A DNA stretch of 64,000 bases from Elysia chlorotica (Eukaryota > Mollusca > Gastropoda > Plakobranchidae). The notes beneath the pieces were generated by a model. That model ran no database searches. It saw nothing but the letters and a program-made list of their open reading frames with translations, and had not been told where the DNA came from. Location of the stretch: assembly GCA_003991915.1 (NCBI GenBank), contig RQTK01000781.1:77998-141997 (forward strand), given 5' to 3'. The translations under genes and the position numbers were made by a program. Positions 11,901 through 43,465 of the stretch are shown one piece after another. Positions within the stretch are counted from its first letter, which is position 1; each line of letters starts with the position of its first letter.

Positions 11901-12164
11901 GTGAGTACATTAAACTACCGGTTGCATATTACTGTGCCCTGCTGTTATGATACCCAAACCCAATTCCATGACTGCAAAACGGATCCCGTGTTCAAATGCA
12001 GTTGGTTCCATTCTATTGACAGCAATTTGGGGAACAAGAGCTAGACTGGTTGTAATATGCAACCGATTTTTGTGATATAGGGTGCCATTCCTTTTCCCGT
12101 CAAACTTTATTAATTTGTAACCATTGCTCAAGAGCCTCAGAGACCCATTCTGTGCTGGGTTTGC

Positions 12165-12262
12165 ACGAGGACAACAGAACGGAATTCCTCATGCCGAGGA
12201 TCGAACCAAGCACATTCACGGAGTTGGCTCAACGCCCTTACCATTGCGCCATGTTGTCGCAT
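12165..12262 (-). mobile_element. tRNA-derived SINE head
   Basis: Read on the minus strand, this carries an A-box-like TGGCGCAATGGTAAGG and a B-box GGTTCGATCCTC at the usual spacing. This is a tRNA-derived pol III promoter, not an intact tRNA. Confidence 0.6.
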
Positions 12263-12447
12263 ACCATTATGCCAAAGCGTAAGTTTAAAATTCTAGAATC
12301 TGTGACTTGAATCGTAAGAAAATATGTTTTCTGAGACGGTGCTACAAATTAACCATCAAACTTCGAGACTCATGTTACTTTGTTAACTTGCCGAGCCTAG
12401 AGCACCAACAGACTCTGTCCCCGCTCCACGCTATGCATAATAACAAT

Positions 12448-12454
12448 ATTGATG

Positions 12455-12497
<43 letters not shown>

Positions 12498-12516
12498 TAA
12501 TAATAATAATAAATAA
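12448..12516. repeat. (AAT)n microsatellite
   Basis: An AAT/ATA trinucleotide array with GAT interruptions. Confidence 0.95.
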
Positions 12517-13200
12517 AATAATACAGATGTTACGTAGTAAAAGATATGCTAATTATAATGCTAGTATTACTAAAACAGTATAATAGTGCAATACTAAATA
12601 AACACAATACACATTTTGATAACAATTATACGAACTTTACACATAGTTATATGCTAAGCCAAATTAAAATATTGGTATTACTAAACCATATATCAATGTA
12701 ATAAACTTATTCCAGCCGATTTCCTACGCAAAGAGATAAGATTAGAAGGGTTTTTAGTCGATTTCAAAATGCCAGTCGGAGAAAGTATGTTTTTAGTTTA
12801 TATATAAAAGTTTATAAAAATCTGAATTTGAAGAATTCTCCAAACGCGAGCACTCTCGTATGACAAACAGCAAGCACTGCCATTAGATCTTCCTTCGGAC
12901 ACATCTAGTATTATTACCAACCAGTATTTACGCCCATCCGTATCATGATTGAACAAATACGTATTTGAAGGTATCCAGTTAAAAATTAGGTGCTCCACCC
13001 ACTGCTTATTGCTTGCAGTATGTAGATCCTAGACCGCGATACAAGATTTAGAATTAGATACCGGTTTGTTTATAGTCCCTCAAAATTGTTCGCTTAAAAT
13101 AATTGGCTAGGCGGTGATGCTCGGCCCTTGTCAACAAGTATGAACATTTTTGAATATATTCATCTATTCCACAAACCGTAAGTTCAACATTTAGGGATGT
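12517..13200. other. AT-rich non-coding stretch
   Basis: No gene, tandem array or strong splice-flanked block is seen here. Confidence 0.5.
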
Positions 13201-13202
13201 TT

Positions 13203-13214
13203 TCTCCCCCCCCC

Positions 13215-13290
<76 letters not shown>
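13203..13290. repeat. Poly-C plus (CT)n microsatellite
   Basis: A short C run followed by a perfect CT array of about 75 bp. Confidence 0.95.
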
Positions 13291-13298
<8 letters not shown>

Positions 13299-13625
13299 AA
13301 TATACAAGCCAATATATCCCGTCGTCTGTTGTTTGTGCCGCTATTCCCTTCACCTGTCCTATTTTTGTAGTATACATATTAAATGTGTAACTCTCATACA
13401 CGCACATACATACACACAGACGCACATATCTCTAACACCTTATTACTGTTCCCTATTCCATTCCCAAGCTACGCCTTTTAAATGACTTTATTAATTTCCC
13501 TTACAACTGTTCACCTATCCATCGTAGACCTAGTTCCCTACGGTGAATCCTACCTTTCCCCATCAGATTATCTATCACCCTCCCAGATCTGTACCCCCTC
13601 CTTCCCACTCTGTACCCTGCCACTG

Positions 13626-13687
13626 AGATCAAAGGCGCAGGAATGTCTATTCGCGAGATAAGCTCCATCAGGCGCTGCTATTTTTAG
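13626..13687 (+). promoter_or_regulatory. Perfect TCF/LEF site next to a MEF2-type site
   Basis: AGATCAAAGG at 13626-13635 is the exact optimal TCF/LEF site. About 40 bp downstream, CTATTTTTAG (13678-13687) matches the MEF2 consensus. The surrounding 13620-13760 is unique sequence. An enhancer is plausible but inferred from motifs only. Confidence 0.4.
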
Positions 13688-13842
13688 CAGTTGGCAATCA
13701 TCGACCAATCAACTACAATTATGCGGGACTAATCTTGGTAGCAGGGGAAAGGGAAGGATGGAATAGCAACACAAGTCGGAAGCTGTCATTGTAGATCGGC
13801 CATCATAATTCCCCAACTTAGTAAAATAATGGGAAACGCAGT

Positions 13843-13910
13843 GGCGCAGGGGTTAAAGCGTCCGCGTTCAATCCCATTGAACCACACATCCGTCTTCCGG
13901 TTCGGACGCT
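13843..13910 (+). mobile_element. tRNA-like SINE head
   Basis: Contains GCAGTGGCGCAGGGGTTAAA, an A-box-like start shared with other SINE heads here, followed by a weak B-box (GTTCAATCCC). Diverged and incomplete. Confidence 0.45.
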
Positions 13911-15640
13911 CAGTATAATTATGTGACTTACCAAGACCCGGATGTAGTGCATCTACGTACAACAATAACAGAAGGTCGTGTATAGTGGACTTTTGTGTTC
14001 ACACATGACTAGCTCTATTGTCATAGCGGCTGTAGAAGACTACAGACTCCGTTCTATTTGTGTAACTATAATGTGGGATTAGTTACGTATCTGCCATGTC
14101 TGCCTATACATAACTGGTGGTGTACCACTTGGTTGTACATGCATCCGTGGTCTGCGTCTGAAGATCCATTACTCAATCTTATAGGAACACGTCGATCTTA
14201 TGTCAAGTCAAAATTAATGTGAAACTACTTTTCTGAAACACGACTCTTGATAGCCTCATACGGAATCAAACCAGACTCTCATGTACGTCTTTTCAACACT
14301 TTGGCTACTGAGTTGTCTGGATTAGAGATATGCGACTATCTCTTTCAGGCTGATGGCCTACTTTATTCCTCTCCAACCTTCTTTGTATTGTACAGTGTAC
14401 ACTAAATCTCTAGTAAGAAGACCGCAATGAACGGTAACCACTTCTTTAGTGGTTTTTTTTTTAACCCAACACCTACTTTAGTTAATTTTTGCCTTGTTGT
14501 TTATTTGGTATTAATTTTCAAACAAACCTTCTAGCTTCTCAGCTCGGTCTGGCGAGATATTGGAGTGTTGTGGACGACTCCACAGAAGCTACAGACTCGT
14601 TTTACAACTTTCGGTCTCTCAACTTTAGTCAACGGTCGATTTTTTTCTGTGGCACATCCATCATAGTTAAACATGAATAACTTCCTTTGAACAACGGTTC
14701 CAGTTTGCTGATAGTGATCGTTTATTTACTTTAAATGATGATGGATGTGCTGAGTAGAGATTAGAAAGAGAATAGCGTTTTCATATCTATCTACCTTCAT
14801 TGTTTTCCCAATGACTGTCACATTTGCAGCACATCCATTTAGGAAGGAGATCATCTCCTCTGCCCAGCGTACTGATCGTAGGTGTCAATGGTGTTTACTT
14901 TTCCTCATTCTTCCTACTAGATGTTCCTGTAGAACTTCAAATGGAATGGTTATCACAAAAATAGGACTCATAAAAAGGCATGAAAAACAATAGGCTGAAA
15001 TTGTCCAGTTATACTCCAGAATAACTCCATCACACCTCCATCTTGGCCATTTACCGCTTGTCGCTCTCGGTTTGCAATTTCAGGATTTATATATCGCAGT
15101 TACTTTCTTAAACAAAAAAGCATGGCAAAAAACAAAACAAGACAACCAACGTAGTATCATTATACGTAGCATCATTATTAGTTTTTGGGACTCACCTTAG
15201 TGCTGACGCAGGACTGTAAGAAACAACAACCCACACTATACATGTACCACCGAGATGGCCAGGAAACATAGTGTACAAGGTACTTAACATTAATTTGTCA
15301 CGGAGTAAGAGTGAAGCCCAAGAAAGCTAAAGTAGACCTTCTTCATCTTTCACTTGTTGTTCCAAGGTCCAAGGTAGGCAAAACCTTTAGAAAAATTCTT
15401 AATGGAGACTAAGACAGCTGCTAGGATCCCAACCAGGGATTTCCTGTTAATATCAACCCCGCGTGCACTAGGTGACGGCGCTAACTGGGTAACCACCTAA
15501 ACATGTACTTATATTATGGGTCATCTGTACCCACTCTTCACACTCTGGGAAGTCATATTTAATTACTTTATGACTTGGTATTCACTTATCAGTCATTCAT
15601 ATACATTAGTTCATTCATTCTTTTACAATCATCCATTCAT
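13911..15640. other. Non-coding stretch
   Basis: Unremarkable sequence with short chance frames only. No motif cluster, array or gene could be supported. Confidence 0.5.
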
Positions 15641-15659
15641 TCTCTCCGTCTGCCTTTTT

Positions 15660-15999
<340 letters not shown>

Positions 16000-16001
16000 A
16001 G

Positions 16002-16145
16002 TCCGCCACTGTCTGCCTATCTTAGCATTCCTCATGCTGCTGTCGGGGTCCAGGTTCCCAGCACTAGATTGTCTATGCCTTTGAAGGAGCCACAACAAAT
16101 GTCGGCCTGCCAACTTCAAAGGGGAGTCCCACAGAGCCGGCCCAG
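16002..16145 (+). other. Candidate 5' UTR exon, probably of NOTUM
   Basis: A 144-bp unique block lies between a CT-tract acceptor (CTCTTTAG ending at 16001) and a strong donor (CCCAG followed by GTAAGAAATG, GT at 16146-16147). Its frames are short, fitting an untranslated leader exon between 11720-11900 and the coding exon at 20597. Same strand as NOTUM. The assignment is inference and needs transcript data. Confidence 0.4.
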
Positions 16146-16229
16146 GTAAGAAATGGACGTGATTAGCCCACTTGGGGACCTGCTTACCAAATACAGACCA
16201 GAGATGCGTAAGATACCTCTCCAGGTGCG

Positions 16230-16258
16230 TCCTAATCTCGCTCTCTCTCTATCTCTCC

Positions 16259-16306
<48 letters not shown>

Positions 16307-16552
16307 GTCTCTCCCTCCTTCACCCTCTGTCTGCCTGATTTGTATACAACGTTTCTCTCTCCGTCTCTGGTACAGATCTATCACCTCCCTATCTCTCTTT
16401 ATCTTCTATATTCACCCTTTTCTTAGCTTTCTCTTCACCTCTCCCTTCCACACTGGTATCTCATTAATTGCTCTACCTCCTTCCCTAACTCTGGCTCTTC
16501 TTTACCCTCTGTCTTTGACTTCCTCTAACCATCCATGCGAGTTTTGCCTCCC

Positions 16553-16588
<36 letters not shown>

Positions 16589-16651
16589 TATGTCTTAATG
16601 AACTGTCTTGCTCTTTACCTTTGTCTATCTATCCCCCCCCGCCTCCCGCCT

Positions 16652-16734
<83 letters not shown>

Positions 16735-16860
16735 TGCCTTAATGAACTGTCTTGCTCTTTACCTTTATTTTCCCCATATCCCTATATCTCTGTCTTTTTC
16801 CATCTTTCCTCGTCTCTCACTCTCTCTCTCCCGCTCTCTCTCTCTCTGTCTCTATCTCGC
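16230..16860. repeat. Series of (CT)n microsatellites with a duplicated spacer
   Basis: CT arrays lie at about 16235-16303, 16553-16588, 16654-16730 and 16815-16860. The spacer CTTAATGAACTGTCTTGCTC and its flanks occur after two of them (about 16581-16622 and 16728-16767). This shows that one array was copied together with about 40 bp of unique sequence. Confidence 0.9.
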
Positions 16861-16904
16861 TCTCTGGTTAAAGCTTCTGTTAGCCAATCAGGGTGATGCA
16901 TCAG

Positions 16905-16970
16905 CTGAATATCAAACCCCGGTTATACTGTTGGCCTATTCAGAGCGCTACATACTGAGCTACAACATGG
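16905..16970 (-). mobile_element. tRNA-like SINE head
   Basis: Minus-strand A-box-like GTAGCTCAGTATGTAGCGC and a degenerate B-box. Too diverged to be a tRNA gene. Confidence 0.4.
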
Positions 16971-16998
16971 CTCTCTTTGAGATGAATAAATTAACCAT

Positions 16999-17000
16999 GA

Positions 17001-17052
<52 letters not shown>
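16999..17052. repeat. (GA)n microsatellite
   Basis: A short GA/GAAA array. Confidence 0.9.
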
Positions 17053-17830
17053 CTAAGTAGGCATTAGTATAGAGAGTAGAGCGTAGTTTCCACCCTTCTG
17101 GCCTATCCAGATAACCATCTCGGAATGCGAGCCCTCTGATCTGACGGCCAGAGACAAATTGAAAGGAAAATCCTATCGCTCTTTCGGACAGGTCGATCGT
17201 TTGATGTCTAATGACTTAAGCACTCATTAGGAGCGCACGCACTTTGCCAGGTAAACAAGGCATCTTGAGTTGGGAAGATCCCCACGGTTAAGTAACTGCA
17301 GCGTGATATGGGATGTATACCTGTCGACAAACACTCTTTGGCGCTCCTGGAGAAGAGACATCAACATAAACTGCTATATTCTTAAGGAGGAAAAAAGTTT
17401 TGATATGTTGGACAAAGTAACTTGACCAGTAGAGCGTACGACTTGTGTTGAGAAGTGTCCGGGTTCTGTCCTAGCCAGAATGTACATATGTATTTGGCCC
17501 AGTCCTCGACCGCGTGCAACCAGCGGCCACAGGGGGAGCGCGCAGTAGTGCTCTTGGTTGACAAGAAAAACGCCGAGATCGTGTTCCCGTCCTGTCTCTG
17601 TAAAGCTCTTGGTCAAACCTTGGGAACGTAACTATACCTGATCAAAGAGCACATTACAGCAGTAAAAAAAACGCGCTTACTTGCAACCCATCACGACATC
17701 TGGCGTATAAAGTGTTGTTCCTATACTAAACAACAAGCCCAGACTCAACAATGGAAGGCGATCTCACTATCTCTTAAATCGTGGATTTAAACGTTGGTGC
17801 AAGCTACGGCTTTTTGTAATGTGGTTTCAA
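17053..17830. other. Non-coding stretch
   Basis: The first 200 bp are unique and GC-moderate. A tRNA-like fragment may lie near 17420-17480 (GTAGAGCGTACGACTTG then GGGTTCTGTCC). No gene could be supported. Confidence 0.4.
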
Positions 17831-17837
17831 TATGCGA

Positions 17838-17925
17838 TTCGAACCATTGGATCACTTGCCCATTAACCCAGAGAACTACCGACTGAGCTACAATCGAACC
17901 CATCTGCGCAGAGCTCCCTGTGCCA
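17838..17925 (-). mobile_element. tRNA-like SINE head
   Basis: Minus-strand GTAGCTCAGTCGGTAGTTCT is a clear tRNA A-box region, with GGTTCGAATCGC as B-box. The remainder does not fold as a mature tRNA, so this is a SINE head or tRNA pseudogene. Confidence 0.5.
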
Positions 17926-18254
17926 AGACCCCCGTTACAAGTGAAGCTTTGGCTTATGTCCATGGCAGAACAACTCCGCTATTCCGCTGCACGTTGACTC
18001 AAACATTTGTCAATGAGAATATACTGTGAAGTGAGAAGCCTCTTTTCCCGTCAAAATTTATTTTCAGAAAGTAAGTATTCCATTCTCTGATATAGACGTC
18101 TTCAGAAACTGAGCTATTACAACAAACTCTTCTGATTATTCCCACGTGCTGCCAGATAGAGACTGAGTGAGGATACGCTAAAATCCAAATGTGCCTCAGC
18201 CAGTCACAAGCATGTACATGAAATGAAGAAAGGCCTGCTCGAGTAACCATTACT

Positions 18255-18338
18255 GACATTGGCGGCCTGAGCAGGATTTGAGCCTGGGACATGTCATTAG
18301 AACGTGCGTGCCCTACGGACTAAGCCACGCCGCTTCAT
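18255..18338 (-). mobile_element. tRNA-derived SINE head
   Basis: Minus strand begins GCGGCGTGGCTTAGTCCGTA (A-box) and has a B-box-like GGCTCAAATCCTG about 50 nt later. Confidence 0.5.
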
Positions 18339-19204
18339 CACATGTTAAACAATTTAATGTGTACATCATCTCCATGTGCTGAGATTACTACGCTATTGAC
18401 TGCACAGAAATATCCGGCTCGAGGTCAACGCCTCCGAAGTTTCATCAAAGTTCCTTTACGGCGTCGGGACCCTACAGCGGGGTATCGGCAATTGGTCGGA
18501 TACTTTATTTAGAAGCTTTGTGGTGATGGGGCTCACACGAAGATAAGGAAATGTGCACCGGCGCACAATAATAATTATAGTTGAAACCTAAGAGCCAATG
18601 ATCATACAGAAAATCCCATGCCTCAGGAGTGTGATTACGTCACCAAATACCGACGTATGGTTTGCAAAGCCTCTACTATTTTGACACTGACCCAAACAGT
18701 GGGAAAACATGGCGGCTATCAGGAGTGGCACAAGAAAAATCTTGTCATTAGAAGCCGCGCACTCTATAATGGACAACCCTCCTCTCTCTTAATGACTGCA
18801 CTAAGAAGGCGATGGTATTTAAACCTCTAAACATCAATATTTGTGGTTGCTTGACCTGGACATCAAGCGCAGTAATAGAGTACCCTGGACATTAGGGGCT
18901 GCCCATGACAGAGAACTCACAGCTGTTTCATCGATTAATGTATCATATCTATACCTGCATGTCACATTATCGGATACAAAAGTAATTTATAAACCAATGC
19001 CTGTTTAGGCAATAACTATCAATGGTTTCCTGTCTGTTGCTTTTCGTTGGTGTAAAAATCTCACATCACGTCTACCCTTCTGGATTGTCGGATAATGTAA
19101 TGTAATGAAGTGTTGTTCTAGACATCCGAATCTCATCTGCCACCCCCTTCTGCATATAGCTAGGATTCCTTGAGCACATCTTTACTTTCAGTTGTGGCAA
19201 CATT
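18339..19204. other. Non-coding stretch
   Basis: No gene or array. Two overlapping chance frames at about 18590-18830 lie on opposite strands and have no recognisable features. Confidence 0.5.
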
Positions 19205-19325
19205 TTAATGTCTGGGTCGATGCCAGTATAATGTGATTGGCTGAGGCATAAGTCCTGGTATCCCCGCGGTCCGTGTGACCCTACTCGATAAAGCCTAACT
19301 GTTGGTGTTGGATATTAAGAAACCA
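19205..19325 (+). mobile_element. Fragment of a tRNA-derived SINE (body and tail)
   Basis: GCCAGTATAATGTGATTGGC, then GGCTGAGGCATAAGTCCTGG and a terminal GTTGGTGTTGGATATTAAG match the body and tail order of the complete SINE at 47434-47693. Diverged and lacking the head. Confidence 0.6.
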
Positions 19326-20596
19326 ATTGCGCAAACACACAAATAAAAAATAGATTGATTCCTCTAAAGTAATAGCGTGCGTTGCTCCAATTCTGCAATC
19401 GCCGTGTCGGAAGAACTACTCGTATTATAATTCACACTCGGGACACAATAAACCATCTGATAGCTGCCTTAGTATGATGGAGTTGGCCCTACATTCATTC
19501 AGTTGTTTTTGCAAATACAGTGTGCATCTTTCGTCACCTGTCTCTTCAATTTCTATAAAATTGAGATTTCCTTACTGACATGTGATTTCGCATAATCCTC
19601 CTCTACCGCATCTCGGAAACTTTAATTCCTCTTGCTCTTTCAGCAGCCTTGTCTGCGTCAAATCTCTATTTCAGCCAGATTTCTATTTTCACCTTTTGTT
19701 GTGACAGGCAAAACAGAGACACTGAAGTCTCAAATAACGTACTCCTTATCCAACATTCTGAAACAGTCGCTTTAACTTAAGGAGAGTATAAGAATTAAAG
19801 AGGATACTGTAAATGTACTTAAATATGTTACCCTGGGGATCAAAATAGGAGTGAGAGAGAGTGAGAGAGAGAACAAGATATGGGTAGGGAGGGGGGGGAT
19901 ATAAAGATGAAGAAAATTGGTGAAGAGAAAGGCAGGCAGAGGAGAGATAGATTGCTGTTTTCCTAGTTGGAAACAAAAACCACTGAGATACCAACCCCGT
20001 GATCAAAGCAACTCCTCGCCTATGATGTGAAAACAAATCCCCCTAGATCCTCCCAGGGGAGGGAAGGAAAACTTTCTTGGTTCTTACCGAGACAGATTGA
20101 TCTAAATAAGTGAGCTTCATATACTTTTAGCGCACTAGATTTCAAGAAATGCGCAACAGAAACGATTTAAATACCTATGTACCAAGTTTATTGCAATTTT
20201 AAAATAAGCTAAAACCTAATCGAGGAAAAAAAAAGCCGACAAGCTTGCTGGCTAATTTTATCACCTTGAACTTGAACAATGGACTGGTTTTAGCTGAATA
20301 AAGTCGTATGACACTGCCTTATTTGATATCCAAATGACACACTAGGATACATGGACTTACGGAGAAATTGAATTGTTTTCGTCACACTGAATAAATCGAC
20401 TCTACTTCTTTAATGTAGTTGCACCTGAGCACGTACTTGGGATTGTAATATTTCTTCTTCCCAGAAGGTGGATCGCCGCATACTTTGCCGTGTCATTTCT
20501 GGATGCGGCCATTAGATAAACATTTTTCACTTGTTTGGTAGCCTGTTCTAACTCTAAGTCTGTTCAAATCCAATTCATTCTTTTTGTCTCCACCAG

Positions 20597-20600
20597 AACA
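20597..20600 (+). other. NOTUM: Splice acceptor just upstream of the NOTUM start codon
   Basis: A pyrimidine-rich TTTTTGTCTCCACCAG ends at 20596, leaving only AACA of leader before ATG at 20601. This shows that the 5' UTR is spliced and that promoter and leader exons lie upstream. Confidence 0.7.
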
Positions 20601-39017
<18,417 letters not shown>

Positions 39018-39755
39018 ACATTTGGTCAAATGGCCTCACGCCAGCACCCGCCAGCGCCTGCCAGCTGTCCCAGAGGGCTACAACCATCCATGGCTCAGTC
39101 TGAACAATGTTATGCGGGGAGTGTGGAAAAACACCCACCTGGAACATAGCCCAAACCATCTGAATCAAAGGATTCCTGACTACAAAACTTTCGGTGTAAG
39201 AAAAGAAAAAGGTTTTGGTTGTATTCTCGTGTGACTCCCCGAGTATGCCAGGCTTTATTCAATTCTGCTATGAGATTCTCGGATGTTGTTAGTGCACCTT
39301 ATTAGTCTCAAGAAATCCTCATTCGTTCACCCTGCCCTGGATACTTTCTTCACAATTGTTGGTACACGCTTCTAACACACACTTTACCTAGCTAAAACTA
39401 TTTACTATAGACTCAAATGGATTGTTTATAACTTAAATACATTTGTATAAACATTTAATCTTGACTACTGTGAAAAGGAAAATTACTTGAGGAACATGCG
39501 GAGAATCTTTCCTCAGTGACTCCGTGCATTCAGCGCCGTGGAACTTGAAACTTTCAAAACTGTCATCTCTGTGTTTTCGTGTATCATATTCTTTACTTGA
39601 GTTGATGAGAGTATATAACCAAGTGCCGCTACTAGATTTGAAGTCCACCAGAAAAATCCATGGCACATTGACACTTTACTGCCATTGTGATTTCTGTGGC
39701 AAGAGCTTGATGATGTAGAGACAATAACTATGTTGATTGTGAATGTACAAGTATT

Positions 39756-39763
39756 TGTAAATA
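39756..39763 (+). promoter_or_regulatory. Pumilio response element
   Basis: TGTAAATA matches the UGUANAUA Pumilio core exactly and is followed at once by an AU-rich TTTATTA, in the likely 3' UTR. Confidence 0.4.
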
Positions 39764-39894
39764 TTTATTACTGATGTGATCGATTTTACGCATGCTTGAC
39801 ATGCCTGCCTGTCCTGCACAATGAACACAATGGAACTAAGACCTTTATCAATGCTGGTAGTAGGTAGACCACTAATACCTTTCACAATGGCTGT

Positions 39895-39902
39895 TGTAAA
39901 TA
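39895..39902 (+). promoter_or_regulatory. Pumilio response element
   Basis: A second exact TGTAAATA, 139 nt after the first. Confidence 0.4.
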
Positions 39903-41874
39903 GGGGACAGCTCATATCACTTGTCATTTTCAACATTGAGAAACAATTGAAAACACAAGGACGATTTTTATACAGTGGAATTAAAGGATAATTCTAGAGA
40001 TGTAGGACGTGAGGCACAGTCAAAGAGCAGATATTTTGGAGATGTTTAAAAAAAGTACATGGACAGTTACTACCTTCTTATAGCACTTATGAACAGATTT
40101 TTTTCATTGCTTTTTTTTCAACTAGTAGTAAAACCAAGAGAAAGTGAAAAGAGCTGCATATCAGGCACACCGGCAAAAAATAGGCCTACATTTGTTGCCC
40201 AGATCAAAGACATGAAATCCAAAAGTGAGAATAACTGCTTTATCCCAGTCCAAAAAGTTTTGTTTGTAACTTGCTTTTAGTGTGTTAGATTGGAATAATT
40301 TTCACCGTAGCTGTTGCTCCACCATGCTTGTTGTTGCTTTTCTTAATGCCTTTGTTATATGATAAGGTGTATTATATATTTAGATTATTGTTGTTGCTGT
40401 TATTGAACCGCTGAAGTTGTTGTATATGTCATTTACTTTCTTGCTTTGAACCAGTTTTAGTGAGACTGTGAGTCTGTGTGGTTATAATTACCCAATGCTT
40501 TTTATTGTTATTATTTCTTTCTACCTCATGATGACGATCTTGTTTCCCTGTTGAATCTAGTGTAATTTACTTAATCATGTTATTATGTTTATTATTAGAG
40601 CCATGTGTAGGGAGTAACTAAAATTTCAGACGTCACTTTGTCAAAGCAATCTTGGTTTTAATTATTATTGCATTTTTGTTCAAGAGAAACTTCATGCCTC
40701 GATATCCTCGTAACTAAAAACTCAACTTAGTGGTTGTGAGATCGGTCAGACTTGGAACTCAGGTTTAGTGCAAAGCTTTAACATATGGTTGACTTAAACT
40801 AACAATCAGTTAATTTCAAAACTGTGTTAGTTCGGTAATTGTATCTAGTTACTTCAAAACATCAGTAAAAACACATACCGGTAGATAAAATATCCAGGTG
40901 CATATATGTTTTCAACAAACAATAATTCACAAAATGTATCATCTCTTTTAACAAATAGGTTGTACACAGTTGATTTTGAACCAGTCATTATTGATCCAAC
41001 TAAAAAATGTCTCAACCATGTGATATTTCTCTCACTGTCATTGCTAGAAATTTGTAGCATTTGTAGTTTGTAGTTTTCATGCAGTATATAATGTATTGTA
41101 TTAGTTGGCAGGGAAAATTTCCCTTTTGTAAACCCTATAAAAGTTTTTTCCATGGCCCGAACCAATTTTACATTGCTACCTCATGTGCTCAGAGCTAACT
41201 TCTTTTCATGTAATACTACTTTTTAAAGTCAACATTGATTCTCTTTATGCCATTCTTGCACTTCTGCAAGGCCATGTTGGTTTGTATACAAGTGTACAGT
41301 CCCTGTTCTTATCTCCTGGAAAAGTGTCTCTGTAGGCCTACTATATCAGTGTGATACAAGAAAAATGAAAACCAGTGTCAAAACTTTAGGGAGTGTTTTA
41401 AGAAACGTTGGAATTGCTAATTCTCTTGAGAATGCGGAGCTTCCTGTTTTGGACAGGCTGGAAGTGAAATGTTTAGTCACCTTTTATTTTCTTTATTGAC
41501 TGATATAGAATACTTGTTTATAGACACAGTAGGTCTATCAGCTAGATCTATCTCATTAATAACGTCTGTATGAGCCACATTTTTCTATTTTTGTAGGATG
41601 AGGTTTAAAGTGGGCGCTATAGTACAATAAATCAGTTTGAATTAAACTTAAGTTGAATCAACTCTGAATACGGTTCCAAAAACATGATTTTAAAGATAAA
41701 ATGTAGGCCTAACTGAACAAGAAGTCTTATTTTTAACTACGTTTTGGCTTCTGTATCACATATGCAATTACGTTATAAGAAGAACGAATTGTGTCACCAG
41801 TGAAATATTTAAAAAGGGCAATTTGTTGTAAATGCTTCAGTGTTTTCAATAGTTTTAAACCACACCTGGCGCGT

Positions 41875-41882
41875 TGTAAATA
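41875..41882 (+). promoter_or_regulatory. Pumilio response element
   Basis: A third exact TGTAAATA, about 245 nt before the AATAAA near 42119. It is in the message only if the distal poly(A) site is used. Confidence 0.35.
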
Positions 41883-42485
41883 ATCTTAGTTTCCAAATGG
41901 GTGTAATGATTTTCGAAGAGACATAGCTAGTAACTCTTTAACAGAGATCATTATTTCACTCCCCAAGTAGACTGCAGTTAAGGGCATGTTTACAAAAAGC
42001 AATTAGCAGTCCGCAACACTGCCCTACAAAGTCCTCTGACGTCTCCATCATGATGTTTGAGATACGTAAAGAATGTCTTGCCATAAATTGAGAATAACAC
42101 AATTGCTACCTTTATTTCAAATAAATTTGTGAAATGGTGATGCTAAAATTTAGTCATATACACGTACCATGAGAAGACACTTCAGTTTTACATTGTAATT
42201 TTTTTAATTTTCTACCAGTAGACTGTGATTTTATTCGCCATTAGAAAGTTTGTCAGATTCTGTGTTTGTTTTGGTGTCAAACTGTGATACTTCATTTTGC
42301 AATTTTTTCTATATATCTTCAGAAGACAATTTGATTTCCTTTGTGTTTCAGATATCCTCATTTAGAACACTGTCTTTGTAACAATCAACAGAGTTTCTTT
42401 GCTAGATCCTCCAGTTTAGCTTCTCCATTGACGATGTGTCAAAATTAAACATTTTTAATGATAACTATTACATATATCATTATGT

Positions 42486-42486
<1 letters not shown>

Positions 42487-42547
<61 letters not shown>
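42487..42547. repeat. (ATT)n microsatellite
   Basis: A perfect ATT array of about 60 bp. Confidence 0.95.
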
Positions 42548-43380
42548 TTTTACTATAAAAAAAAGGACAAAGTAATATCTCAGTAGTTAACACTGAAACA
42601 ATGATTGTAATCTATGGACCTACATGAACAAAAAAATAAATCTTGTAGTTTAACATGTAAGTTATTTGGCAAAGGTGAAATTAATTCTCTACCACTCTCA
42701 ACTACTTTGAAACTTATCGCTTTTGAAAAGACCAAATTAATCTACCTCTTTTTGTTTATGAATGTACAGTTCATGTTAGAAAGTATGTCTCTCCTACCCT
42801 CCATCACTCACTCACTCAGCCTCCATCAGTTATCACACCTTATTGTACTGAGAGCAGGCCCACCAGGCCTGACTGTGACGATGCTGTGTTCTATCAATAT
42901 CACCAGCAACACCTCAATTCTTCAACATGTACAGTGTGTAATAGATTAAGCGTAATGTAATAAACAAAACGTTATTGACATTTCTTGACTTCTTGTTAAT
43001 GTCTATCACTTTTGTTTTCTTTTTATGTTTGCAAAGATATTTACCAGTAGATCATAATAAATTGTTTACTGAGAGGAAACAAGGACAGTCGCACTAAATA
43101 TTTAAGAAAGTCTTATAATAGTGGGCTCCTTTTTCATATTGTCGAATATGGGAGGGATTCTCTGATATATATTTTACACTACTGAGATCTTGACTATTCT
43201 TCCTAAGAGAATATATTTTGTATGAAACCAGTTCCATTGGGCTTGAGCATCTGCGCTTGTAGTAGTCATACTGGTGGGTTTCCTTATGATGACCAGTAAT
43301 TTTTTGTATGCTCAATATTGTATTGAGAAAGGAATCTCGCATCCTAGTAGTAGATCTTTTCTGTAATCCATATAGGCAGT
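42548..43380. other. Intergenic AT-rich stretch
   Basis: Additional AATAAA words, but no gene or repeat could be supported. Confidence 0.5.
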
Positions 43381-43384
43381 ATGG

Positions 43385-43465
43385 TGCGCCAGTTTGCTTG
43401 CTTCGTCAGTAGTATTACACAGTGGCTAGCTGGAGATCAGAGGTTCAACTCTTAGCCGGACTGTA
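43385..43465 (+). mobile_element. Possible tRNA-like SINE head
   Basis: CACAGTGGCTAGCTGGAG then AGGTTCAACTCTTAGCC resembles an A-box and B-box at tRNA spacing. Diverged. Confidence 0.3.

Larger units (their letters stand above)
39018..42140 (+). other. NOTUM: Probable NOTUM 3' UTR
   Basis: AT-rich sequence without tandem arrays or long frames follows the stop. Candidate poly(A) signals AATAAA lie near 41627 and 42119, with further ones near 42959 and 43066. Three perfect TGTAAATA Pumilio-type elements lie at 39756, 39895 and 41875. The first is followed by TTTATTA of AU-rich-element type. The true 3' end is unknown. Confidence 0.5.
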
